A DNA stretch of 64,000 nucleotides from Eleusine coracana subsp. coracana. Taxonomy: Eukaryota > Streptophyta > Magnoliopsida > Poales > Poaceae. The position numbers and the translations under genes were made by a program. The stretch spans positions 69,738,403-69,802,402 of the forward strand of contig CM064426.1 in assembly GCA_032690845.1 (NCBI GenBank). Direction: 5' to 3'. The notes below the pieces were generated by a model. The model did not search any database, was not told the DNA's origin, and was given only the letters and a program-made list of their open reading frames with translations. This document shows, piece by piece, positions 35,401 through 39,707 of this stretch (positions are counted from its first letter, which is position 1; each line of letters begins with the position of its first letter).

Positions 35401-37551
35401 GAAAACAAAATGCAGAATATCAAGACAATCAAAGCTTCAACTAGCTTCATCACTTCACTGGCTGTTCATCCGACCCTGCCTTTTGTGCTGTCAACGGCAA
35501 ATGGAAGTCCGATAAAGCTCTGGAATTGGGACAAGCAATGGGAGTGCACACAAACATTTGATGAGCACTCCTCTCTAGTACGTCAAGTGGCATTTAGCCC
35601 AATGGACACCACCAGTTTTGCAAGTGCTTCCAATGACCATACAGTAAAGGTTTGCGTCCCACTATTTTGTTGACAAACTTTAACATACCAAGAGATCGCG
35701 TTGCTAACCAAAACTTGATTGCAAAACCCTATGCTCGAATTGTCCAGATTTGGAATCTTGACCTGCCAAATTCTGTCGGCACTCTAAAGGGGCACTCGGA
35801 CAATGTTAACTGTCTAGATTACTTCAATTGTGGCGGCAAGCAGTGCTTAATAACGGGCTCCAAGGATCAAACTGCCAAGGTACTGTTCACGTCTTCTCTA
35901 TAGAATGCAGATGTTCGCGATAATATTGTCGTCGTTAATGGATACATTCTTTTGCTCGATTCAGATATGGGACTTGCAGAAAGAGATGTGCATTCAAACC
36001 CTCGATGCTTTTGTGACCGAGGTAACTTCTGTCCGTGCCCATCCCAGTCTTCCTCTGCTAATTACAGGCTCAAAGGATGGGATCGTTCATTTCTGGAGCT
36101 CCACTACGTTTAGGTAAATCACTTTAGGCTGATGCCTTACGTTATATAGTTCTTTATATTCAAATTCATTCTGTCATTTGTAGATTTTGCTGTTCTAATT
36201 TCGAGTTTAAGATTTTAAAATGGGAGGATTGTTTCTAAAACTTTCAAATGACAAGATTGCTGTTCTACTTTCAAACTTCTAGTAAACTTGTAAAATCAAT
36301 GTTCATAATTAAAACAAGATAAATTTGCTAGAAGTTGAGGTTTGTACTATATTTATTGCATTTTTAACAACTATACATGCTTATTGTAGGCATAAAACAT
36401 TTATATGATGCTACCCGTGCCGATAAATAGAATTTTGGGTGTTGACAAAGTCTTGAACCTTCAAAACTTTGATCGACAAATAATATATAAAGATCAACAA
36501 TGTGATATTATAGATTCATCATAGAACATAAACTATCATAATATATACTATACAATAAAAATATCCTGCTACCCAGTAGGATATCCTACTATACAACAAA
36601 AAATAGCCTGGGATATGGACTTCGGGAGGGAGAGAGAGTGAGAGGTGGGTGCGAGGTGGCGGCCAGGAGAGAAGTGTACGACTAGGGTTGAAGTTTGGCC
36701 AGGGCCACCATGGCAATAGTCCACGTCCTAGAGTATGATTATCAATACCATGGACAACTGATTAATTTTTCATAACTAAGCTTAATTGCACTAATTCCTA
36801 GTGTAGTGGACTCTAGGTCTCACTTGTTATGGTCATTGAAAGTGTTGTTTATGGTTGAGGGTGTTGCTTATCTGAAATTAATTACCGTTGTCAGTATTGC
36901 CAAGCTGTGGGTAGCTAACCTCTTATTATTAAAAAAAAATCCATATGTTCCATATATACAGCTATTTTTATTTGAAAAAAATGTCTTTATACATATTTAT
37001 TTGTCTAAGTTAAGAATTTCCTGCTTCCATCAGTGTCAAAATCTTTATATTTTCCTGAGGACCTATATGGACTTCTTTTATGCATCCGCCGAAAATGGAA
37101 CATAAACTCCCAACATTTTATAGAAGTCAGTGGTAAGGTTTTCATTCTTTTGGAGAAAAAACCATGATACATTTCTAACGAACTGCAATAAGTCTTTATC
37201 ATTGTGTATTCATCTGAGATGTTAATTTATTTGGTTGATGTGGCTTCCCATACATTACCATAGGATTATTATTTTACAAGAAATTTGTAAGCCAGAAGTT
37301 TTCTTATTCCAGGCTTGAGAAAGTCCTAAACTTTGGCTTCGGAGATGTTGTGGGTCTTGGATGCTTCGAGGGTTCACAAAGGTATTCTGTTCTGCTTCAC
37401 TGCTTGCTTATGTCCTTGCAGGGTATTTCACGAAACATTTATTTTCATCTATTACAGAGTCGTGATTGGACAAGACTTGAGACAATCCGTGATAGAACTT
37501 GTCGATGAAAAACATGTTGCTAGCAAAGAGCAGGATGGGAAAAACAAATGA
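528..37551 (+). CDS. Tandem coatomer beta'-like WD40 / MSP-domain fusion gene (5' end outside window)
   Basis: A chain of 28 exons predicted by hand from splice signals and similarity among the three internal repeats. Order: WD40 propeller, MSP, WD40 propeller, MSP, WD40 propeller, stop. All exon phases agree, giving about 1,263 residues in the window (334 + 146 + 329 + 141 + 313). The propellers resemble roughly residues 15-285 of coatomer beta'; the second propeller and alpha-solenoid of true beta'-COP are absent. The MSP domains resemble VAP proteins, which bind FFAT motifs at the ER. No start codon is visible: the first exon begins in phase 0 directly after an intron, so at least one exon lies upstream. 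No stop, promoter or polyadenylation site separates the units, so one transcript is the simplest reading, but three separate genes cannot be excluded without RNA. Function is unknown; a role in ER/Golgi membrane recognition is inferred from the domains only. Confidence 0.8.
1557..1709. mobile_element. hAT-type MITE
   Basis: About 153 bp with inverted ends TAGGGATGCAA / TTGCATCCCTA. The flanks CCTTTGAA and CCTTTGAT look like a one-mismatch 8-bp target duplication, offset by one base on the left. Lies in the first large intron of unit 1. No coding capacity. Confidence 0.6.
2281..3093. mobile_element. Non-autonomous TIR DNA element, GC-rich core
   Basis: The left end (GCATCAGAACTTTAG..) and the reverse complement of the right end (GAGCATCTCTAGCACC..) are diverged inverted repeats that continue inward through a CTCTCAAA-rich stretch. 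The core is GC-rich low complexity with a long poly-G run near 2860-2878. The GAGCATCT terminus is shared with the element at 49569-50781. PIF/Harbinger or hAT membership is not resolved. Open frames inside are composition artefacts. Confidence 0.5.
3094..5144. other. Intron sequence without a confident feature
   Basis: Large intron of unit 1. At about 3251-3410 a segment starting AGTGGCGGAGCCAGG and ending in CCTGCTTGCCCCCT resembles a hAT MITE of the CAGGGGCGAAGC family, without a clear duplication. The rest, to the 37-nt exon at 5145, shows short open frames with no recognisable domain. Confidence 0.4.
6570..6790. mobile_element. Degenerate Stowaway MITE
   Basis: The left end ACTTCCTCCGTTTTTTAATT and the internal inverted arm (GTTGTCGTTGTTAA / TTAATGACAACAAT) match the better preserved Stowaway copies at 12711 and 21840. 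The right terminus has lost the GGAGGGAGTA sequence. In the intron after exon 6232-6303. Confidence 0.55.
7389..8642. mobile_element. Non-autonomous MULE with long TIRs and a FAR1-type fragment
   Basis: Long inverted repeats of about 170 bp: the left arm runs from CCCTATTTGAGAC near 7389 to about 7555, the right arm from about 8455 to CCAAATAGGGA near 8642. Both arms contain the ATAAGCAGTCG and CTTGGCGCCAACAAC blocks in inverse orientation. Such arms fit Mutator-like elements. A clear 9-bp target duplication was not found. Between the arms is a FAR1-type coding fragment on the minus strand. Sits in the unit 1 intron 6304-10797. Confidence 0.7.
7700..8258 (-). pseudogene. FAR1-type DNA-binding domain fragment
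   Basis: The minus strand reads FSSLEQAWEFWVRYGGRIGF, then VRKSY, GRFVCSNQG and KDKKFCVTQ, then MGITLDRENMTYKVHDLF. This is the order of the FAR1 DNA-binding domain (N-terminal WRKY-GCM1-like zinc finger) of FAR1/FHY3 proteins and related MULE transposases. After FMPSR the frame shifts by one base and continues as RHISKHQAIEIDIADDFGIG. The domain is therefore broken; no DDE transposase or SWIM domain follows. It is a remnant of the MULE that contains it rather than a host gene. Confidence 0.7.
9148..9783. mobile_element. hAT MITE with exact 8-bp target duplication
   Basis: 636 bp, ends CAGTTTTTTTCTAGACCGT and ACGGTCTAGAAAAACACTG inverted, flanked by identical 8-bp copies CCCATAAA at 9140-9147 and 9784-9791. 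The TCTAGAC motif recurs near both ends as subterminal repeats. AT-rich interior, no coding capacity. Confidence 0.85.
9920..10620. other. Repeat-like segment (Tourist-like fragment plus GC-rich insert)
   Basis: 9922-10050 begins GGCTTTGTTTAGATGG and ends near CCAAACACGTCCC, resembling PIF/Harbinger MITE ends without a proven duplication. 10074-10600 is a GC-rich, proline-codon-rich stretch with CGCCGGAG motifs and no convincing gene; it looks inserted. The next coding exon begins at 10798. Confidence 0.35.
11200..11326. mobile_element. Stowaway MITE
   Basis: 127 bp including TA target dinucleotides at 11200-11201 and 11325-11326. Termini CTCCCTTCATCTCAAAATAT and ATATTTTGGGATGGAGGGAG are inverted repeats. 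Located 236 bp before the first MSP exon. Confidence 0.85.
11563..12000 (+). CDS. MSP (VAP-type) domain exon 1 of the fusion gene
   Basis: A single 438-nt exon (146 codons, phase 0 to 0), acceptor TTACAG at 11562, donor GTGAGT at 12001. Residues LLEVHPLQLNFPVGLNKLIP, CSVHLTNDTDERVAFRLMEK and GVVPPRSTYTIVVTTKK match the seven-stranded MSP fold: the L-F-P, LTN.T...VAF and PR(S/G)T signatures. VAP MSP domains bind FFAT motifs on the ER surface, but here the basic strip after VAF (K-x-K-T-T in VAP) reads RLMEKS and a W-G-C-F insertion follows, so FFAT binding is doubtful. No transmembrane tail follows as in VAP; instead the chain continues into the next propeller. Confidence 0.85.
12638..24082 (+). 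CDS. Unit 2: beta'-COP-like WD40 propeller
   Basis: Exons: 12638-12658 (LVPLAVK), 12994-13058, 13788-13842, 21779-21815, 22111-22436, 22574-22705, 22798-22946, 23156-23227, 23953-24082; 329 codons, all phases consistent. Motifs include GYVRIWNYHTE, FITSLAVHPTEPYVLSSAND, IKLWNWDAGWECQQTFEGHS and IWDLQKKMCVQTLEAF. All splice sites are canonical except a GC donor after 21815. Lengths match unit 1 exon for exon (21, 65, 55, 37, 326, 132, 149, 72 nt), and only the linker exon differs (130 against 145). The RTE LINE, the CACTA remnant and a Stowaway lie in the introns around the 37-nt exon. Confidence 0.85.
12711..12950. mobile_element. Stowaway MITE next to a coding exon
   Basis: 240 bp including TA duplications at 12711-12712 and 12949-12950. 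Ends CTCACTCCGTTCCAAAATTG and CAATTTTAGAACGGAGGGAG are inverted; arms of about 40 bp pair. Its right end lies 43 bp before exon 12994-13058, so it forms most of the intron between the 21-nt and 65-nt exons. Confidence 0.88.
14165..14181 (+). repeat. RTE LINE target-site duplication, left copy
   Basis: The 17-bp sequence ATATAAGCAAGAGCGGA, identical to the copy at 17510-17526, marks the insertion site of the LINE. Confidence 0.92.
14182..17509 (+). mobile_element. Full-length RTE-clade LINE
   Basis: 3,328 bp with a short 5' leader (103 bp), one long ORF, a 3' UTR of about 75 bp and a (TTG)n tail at about 17479-17509 instead of poly(A), as expected for RTE elements. Perfect 17-bp target duplications flank it. 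It sits in sense orientation inside the unit 2 intron 13843-21778. The perfect duplication and open frame show recent insertion. Confidence 0.9.
14285..17407 (+). CDS. RTE LINE endonuclease/reverse transcriptase
   Basis: 1,040 codons without interruption. Residues about 13-78 hold three imperfect repeats of about 22 residues (xLSGALHxxPGVVxNxQGSGR type). An AP-like endonuclease follows (about 92-340): GSWNVGSLTGK, CVQETKW, GDLNGHVG, SQIDFILARR and a final QHKLVMADF. The reverse transcriptase is at about 590-800 with IVVPIFKNKGD, NYRGIKLMSHTMKLWERIIE, QFGFMPGRST, FIDLEKAYDKVPR, GLHQGSALSPYLFALVMDE and the catalytic FADD near residue 785. The C-terminal block (RLRWFGHVQRRP) is typical of plant and animal RTE proteins. 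All catalytic motifs look intact, so this protein could be functional. Confidence 0.92.
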   Translation: MDMKPIRNSLGRNPLSDALHRNPGVVSNGQGPGRHNLSGASYRDLGTMNSEQGSGRRNLSGALHLRPGVVKNEQGSSHFPRRVRRVRKLAEPTRIRLGSWNVGSLTGKLRELVDVATRRRVNILCVQETKWKGQKAKEVENTGYKLWYTGTTSGRNGVGILIDRSLKDGVVDVRRHGDRIILVRLIVGDSALNVISAYAPQVGLNESIKNQFWEDLDSMVSGIPISEKLFIGGDLNGHVGTSNVGFERVHGGFGYGSRNQEGVDILNWALAYDLLVANTIFRKRESHLVTFRSAQHLSQIDFILARREDRRACLDCRVIPGECVVTQHKLVMADFRFRVRVYRDKRTKTARTKWWKFRGELAQTFKERMLGEGPWEEGEGPDDMWLKMATCVRKVASEVFGVSRGGKQEAKDTWWWNDKVQRAIKEKKECFKRLHLDKSATNIEGYKIAKRAAKRAVSVAKGQAYDNLYQRLGTKEGEKDIYRMARIRERKTRDINQIKCIKDGVDRLLVRDEEIKDRWREYFDKLFNGEEEGPILELDDSFDDNNRRFVRRIQETEIEEALKRMKSGKAMGPDGIPIEVWRCLGARAIVWLTKLFNLIFRSNKMPEEWRRSIVVPIFKNKGDVQSCTNYRGIKLMSHTMKLWERIIEHRLRRVTSVTQNQFGFMPGRSTMEAIFLMRQLMERYREQKKDLHMVFIDLEKAYDKVPRSVMWWALEKHKVPTKYITLIKDMYRDARTCVRTCDGDTNDFPIKIGLHQGSALSPYLFALVMDEVTREIQSDVPWCMLFADDVVLVDESRDGVNRKLELWRHTLECKGFRLSRAKTEYMMCEFSVTRHEDGDVSLNGQLVAKKDTFRYLGSMLQKDGDIDEDVRHRISAGWLKWRQASGVLCDKRVPQKLKGKFYRTAIRPAMLYGAECWPTKRRHVQQLSVAEMRMLCWFCGHTRRDRIRNEDIRDRIGVAPIEEKLVQHRLRWFGHVQRRPPEAPVCSGVLKRDANVKRGRGRPNLTWDESVKRDLKAWDIPKELAMDRSAWRLAIDVPEP
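17510..17526 (+). repeat. RTE LINE target-site duplication, right copy
   Basis: Identical to 14165-14181; directly follows the (TTG)n tail. Confidence 0.92.
17990..18540 (-). pseudogene. Plant transposase (Ptta/En/Spm, Transposase_24) fragment
   Basis: The minus strand reads FRDYKSMLSCQYIKKKQPPF, then a stop after GHIS, then QEWDEFVVWKTSNASKELSE, IPMWREIEAKIHTERK and LTEEGEIVVKDPATVEVLEA. These match the conserved block of the CACTA second protein found beside TNP2. In-frame stops show it is dead. Confidence 0.7.
19600..20022 (-). pseudogene. TNP2-type CACTA transposase fragment
   Basis: The minus strand reads VPALVMWYLHVVDRIRRLFV, NPRDHAIMTWLARN, DGKFRHSTDAT, then a TAG stop, then WKKFDVDHQDF and RNLRFALSTDGMNPFG. 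This order is diagnostic of the TNP2/TNPD transposase (Transposase_21 family). The stop replaces a codon just before WKKFD. Upstream and downstream parts are lost. Confidence 0.75.
21225..21265 (+). mobile_element. Possible Helitron 3' terminus
   Basis: A GC-rich imperfect hairpin (GCCCGTGCAA / TTGTGCCGA) followed about 10 nt later by CTAG, then a T at 21266. This fits the CTRR plus A/T insertion rule of plant Helitrons. No 5' end or Rep/helicase sequence was recognised, so only the terminus is called. Confidence 0.4.
21840..22060. mobile_element. Stowaway MITE filling a short intron
   Basis: 221 bp including TA at 21840-21841 and 22059-22060. Ends CTTCTTTCGGATTTAAATTG and TTAAAATCCGGAGGGAG are inverted. 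It makes up 221 of the 295 bases of the intron between exons 21779-21815 and 22111-22436. Confidence 0.82.
23320..23860. other. MITE-like sequence and poly-G run in intron
   Basis: From 23328, GGAGCATCTTCAAAAGCTCTC and the opposing GGCAGCTTTTGGAGAGATCC near 23645-23665 are inverted and suggest a DNA element with GAGCATCT-type ends. A G homopolymer lies at about 23786-23802. No coding content; the next exon is at 23953. Confidence 0.4.
24083..25530. other. Start of a 9.4-kb intron, no feature recognised
   Basis: AT-rich intron sequence between the unit 2 linker exon and the second MSP exon. I see no domain, TIR or LTR in this stretch; short open frames have no recognisable homology. Confidence 0.5.
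25540..25903. mobile_element. PIF/Harbinger-like MITE
   Basis: The left end GAGGGTGATTGGTTGG and the right end (inverted, GGGCATGATTGGTTTT) are flanked by TTA at 25537-25539 and 25904-25906. The GC-rich interior carries several GAGCCAGGCT and GATGCAACCTG sub-repeats. Family placement rests on the TTA duplication. Confidence 0.6.
26020..26101 (+). repeat. 41-bp direct tandem duplication
   Basis: Two adjacent 41-nt copies (26020-26060 and 26061-26101) differing at only a few bases; each contains GGAATTGAAGGAGAGAATTC. Intronic. Confidence 0.85.
26396..26482 (+). repeat. (GA)n / (GGGAGA)n microsatellite
   Basis: A long GA dinucleotide tract followed by GGGAGA hexamers. It creates long apparent open frames of repeating R/E or L/S that are not genes. 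Confidence 0.9.
27321..27840. mobile_element. MULE-type MITE with long TIRs
   Basis: 520 bp with inverted arms of about 150 bp (GGATAAAGTCCACTTTACTC at both ends) and a perfect 9-bp duplication TATATTTTT at 27312-27320 and 27841-27849. The 9-bp duplication and long arms fit Mutator-like elements. The core (about 27470-27690) is GC-rich and may be captured sequence, but I recognise no gene in it. Confidence 0.85.
28180..31911 (+). mobile_element. Inactivated L1-type LINE (ORF2 region)
   Basis: Starts near the ORF2 start (WKVLIWNIRGVNSDSKWEAL, the L1 endonuclease beginning) and ends after CAATAAAAGTC with a short A-run at about 31905-31911. Endonuclease motifs: CLQETKKE, LTNIYAP, AGDFNII. Reverse transcriptase: YGFIKHRSIQDC, LDFEKAFDKVKH, GVRQGDPLSPLLF and the catalytic QYVDD near 30243. 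A zinc-binding RT tail (SVQPGNGTTIALWTDAY) follows. ORF1 is missing. No target duplication was found. It lies in sense in the unit 2 intron 24083-33534. Confidence 0.82.
28187..31330 (+). pseudogene. L1 ORF2 polyprotein, broken
   Basis: The reading frame is interrupted by a frameshift at the 13-nt C run (about 28373-28385), an in-frame TGA near 29247, a frameshift near 29600, a TAG near 29788 and a 31-bp tandem duplication at 30822-30883 that shifts the frame at the end of the RT segment. Open pieces are 28305-29249, 29340-29630, 29791-30933 and 30866-31330. No complete enzyme can be made. Confidence 0.85.
31968..32495. mobile_element. Fold-back MULE-type MITE
   Basis: 528 bp, almost wholly palindromic: arms of well over 140 bp run from GGAAAATTTGTCTGAGAGAC inward and pair with the right arm ending CTCTCAAACAAATTTCCC. 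Flanks TTAATAAAA (31959-31967) and TTAATAAAC (32496-32504) are a 9-bp duplication with one mismatch. No coding capacity. Confidence 0.8.
32838..33085. mobile_element. hAT-like MITE (tentative)
   Basis: Begins CAGGGGCGGACCCATG and ends near TAGGTCCATCATT, related to the CAGGGGCGAAGC family at 38477. Flanks GCCAAAAC and GCCCAAAC look like a diverged 8-bp duplication. Confidence 0.45.
33535..33957 (+). CDS. MSP (VAP-type) domain exon 2 of the fusion gene
   Basis: One 423-nt exon (141 codons, phase 0 to 0), acceptor CCTATAG at 33534, donor GTGAAT at 33958. LLDVEPFQLQFPFGLDKLIP, CSLKLTNKINELVAFRLVEK and GVVLPRSTCTLVVTTRKL match the MSP fold and are closer to classic VAP (V-L-P-R-S-T-C) than the first MSP copy. 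The C-terminal part (VHEVTIEAVYGQQGKPTSE) parallels the first MSP exon (VYEVTLKAVYGSDGETSSE), showing a common origin by duplication of the whole propeller-MSP cassette. The VAP K-x-K-T-T strip reads RLVEKS. Confidence 0.87.
34170..34527. mobile_element. Small non-autonomous CACTA element
   Basis: Starts CACTACCGGAAACAGC and ends CCAATTCCGGTAGTTG, with AGT on both sides as a possible 3-bp duplication. The interior is dense in GGCAAAG/CTTTGCC and GCCATGTGCC subterminal repeats typical of grass CACTA elements. Lies in the intron between MSP 2 and unit 3. Confidence 0.75.
34610..37551 (+). CDS. Unit 3: terminal beta'-COP-like WD40 propeller with stop
   Basis: Exons: 34610-34621 (QGIK), 34710-34774, 34873-34927, 35186-35222, 35321-35649, 35748-35879, 35965-36113, 37313-37381, 37458-37551; 313 codons plus TGA. 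Motifs: GHVRILDNDTQ, KKWIVAGTSDGSVYVYNYEN, FITSLAVHPTLPFVLS, IKLWNWDKQWECTQTFDEHS, IWDLQKEMCIQTLDAF. GC donors follow 34927 and 35222. The last exon reads VVIGQDLRQSVIELVDEKHV and then a lysine-rich tail before the stop, aligning with the start of the beta'-COP segment that follows the first propeller. No MSP follows, so this unit closes the protein. No clear AATAAA signal was seen downstream. Confidence 0.87.
36114..37312. other. Intron of unit 3, nothing recognised
   Basis: 1.2-kb AT-rich intron between exons 35965-36113 and 37313-37381. Contains a short (GAGA)-rich patch near 36628-36645. No TE termini or domains seen. Confidence 0.5.
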
Positions 37552-37862
37552 GCGACAGAAGAGATCCAGACGAGCAGCCCATTCCAACCATGCCAAACTT
37601 TATGGCGGATATTTGCGTGTCATTCTTTTTTTTAACCATATATTTAGTTCCTTTATTTATAATCAACATGACCAATATATGATCCAATCTCATTGAATAA
37701 GCACTAACATTACATATATTTGCATAATAAGGAATTCAGTTAAACTGGTATTGTAATGTTTCACGGTACAATGTTTGTAGATTTTTTATACTTTTGAGAA
37801 GGGTAGATTTGGTTATTCTAGTTATCGGTCTGATGGTATAATATAATAATCTATCTATTATA

Positions 37863-38092
37863 TACTTCCTCCGTTCAGAATTAAATGTTGTTTTGGAGTT
37901 AGGCATGGGAAATAAGGAGAAGTAAAAAGTTGGATTCATTGAAAACGAGGAGAGAGATAGAGATAGAGATATAGTGAGAAGAGAGAATATTGTATTAGGA
38001 AAAGAGAAAGGTGTATTGGGAAGTGAGAATGATATGTAATTATAGAAAGTTAGAAACCTTAGAATGACATATAAATATGAACAGAGGGAGTA
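37863..38092. mobile_element. Stowaway-like MITE
   Basis: Ends CTTCCTCCGTTCAGAATTAAAT and the inverted AACAGAGGGAG, TA at both borders (37863-37864, 38091-38092). Interior A/G-rich. About 310 bp downstream of the stop codon of the fusion gene. Confidence 0.65.
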
Positions 38093-38476
38093 TATATTTG
38101 AGAAAGAAAATGAGCCACCACATTCCCCCTCAAAAGCTAGAAATTACTAGATTAATCGGAGGAAAAAAAGAAAAAAATACCCATCATTGTTATTATGAAA
38201 AAAAACTAGACTAAAATGCCCCTCATAGTAACTTCTTATTACCTACCATATTAAAAAAATGTTTAAATAAGGAAAAAAACTTTATAAACTTGAGCACGTA
38301 ACTAGCCAGACCAAGTTCATGAGGAAGAACAAAATCTGTTATTGTTCTATACTCCACCATACACCGATATTCTGTACTCAACCTAGCACACGTAACTAGC
38401 CAGACTCTCACCATTATCCACGGTAGCTGGCAGCTTTCTTCATCGGTGCCAATTTGAACCGGCGCATGCAAATATG

Positions 38477-38633
38477 CAGGGGCGAAGCCAGCCTTGTGGT
38501 TCATCGATGTCAGCACCATTTTTTACCGGGGTCATCAACGTTGCAAACAGTGTCTGAACTGTATTTTACACTGGTTTTCCAGAAATTCGTCGGTGTTAGC
38601 TGACACCAATAAGAAGCTATAGCTTCGCCCCTG
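38477..38633. mobile_element. hAT MITE with exact 8-bp target duplication
   Basis: 157 bp, ends CAGGGGCGAAGCCAG and AGCTTCGCCCCTG, flanked by CAAATATG at 38469-38476 and 38634-38641. Confidence 0.9.
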
Positions 38634-39484
38634 CAAATATGGGGTCGACTCAATTAATCCTATATCGACTAATACTCAAGTCTTGCATTATTAAATTTTA
38701 GTAGTTGCCTTTGAAATCCTGGTGAACTTGAAGGCTCCAGGACCATAATTGGTTTTCACATTGTAGTAGTACCTAGCTACATCAGTCCGAATCAACCACC
38801 AAAAGGACATAGCAAGCTTACTCTGAAGATGTTGAACTGCTTTATTTTTTTTGTTTTATGGTTATGTGATGGAGATTAATTAAGCAGAGAGAGAGAGAGA
38901 GAGAGAATGGGCTCAGCGGTGGAGGTGATGGCACCATATAACTTTCATGTTAGGCACCAGACAGGAACAAAAAAATTCATCATTTGAGTTTTCAATCGAT
39001 GTTAATAATTTTGTTGATACAAGATGAAGTGCATAATTAAAAGAGTTAAATGCACTGGCGGTCCATGACCTTTTGAGGTTGTGTCATCCAGGTCCACGAC
39101 CTTTTTTTCGCTTATCTGGGTCCATAAAGATTTTAAGTGGTTCACTAGCGGTCCATAACCCGGACCCTTCACGAGGCTGTTTCATCCTACGTGGCGGTGC
39201 CAACGTGACATTGGAGTCGTATGGCTGGAGTTTTGACACCGTGGGAGCCCTATACATTTTGCAAATCAGCCCTCAAACTACTTAGAAATTGCAAGAGTGT
39301 GTACTAATCTCTCTCTCTCTCGCTCTCTCTGTACTCTCTCTCAATTGTAAAGAAATTACTGTTAAGAGAGTATGAATATTTCGGTCAGTAACTTGACTCA
39401 TCCACATATGTTTTACTGATGAGGTAACCAGTGCATTAGTTAAACCCGACAGAACATAGCATACATAGTAGCTAAGTAAGAAGC

Positions 39485-39650
39485 AACCAGTGCAGTTTGT
39501 TGCTACTGGCATGATCAGCAACCAGTGAGGTTTGTTGCTATACAAAAGGCTACTACCTATTACAGTAGAAGCCACCAGATAAGTTTGTTGCTATATAGAA
39601 GAACCTAATGACATGATCAGCCACCAGTGAGGTTTGTTGCTATACAAAAG
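39485..39650. repeat. MULE subterminal repeat cluster
   Basis: Four dispersed copies of AGC(A/C)ACCAGTGAGGTTTGTTGCTAT at about 39485, 39517, 39569 and 39619, inside the left part of the MULE, downstream of the transposase stop. Confidence 0.75.
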
Positions 39651-39707
39651 ACCAAAAGCACTGAACAAAATATGAAAAGGACATGACTAAGTCTTTTCAG
39701 AAGCACT

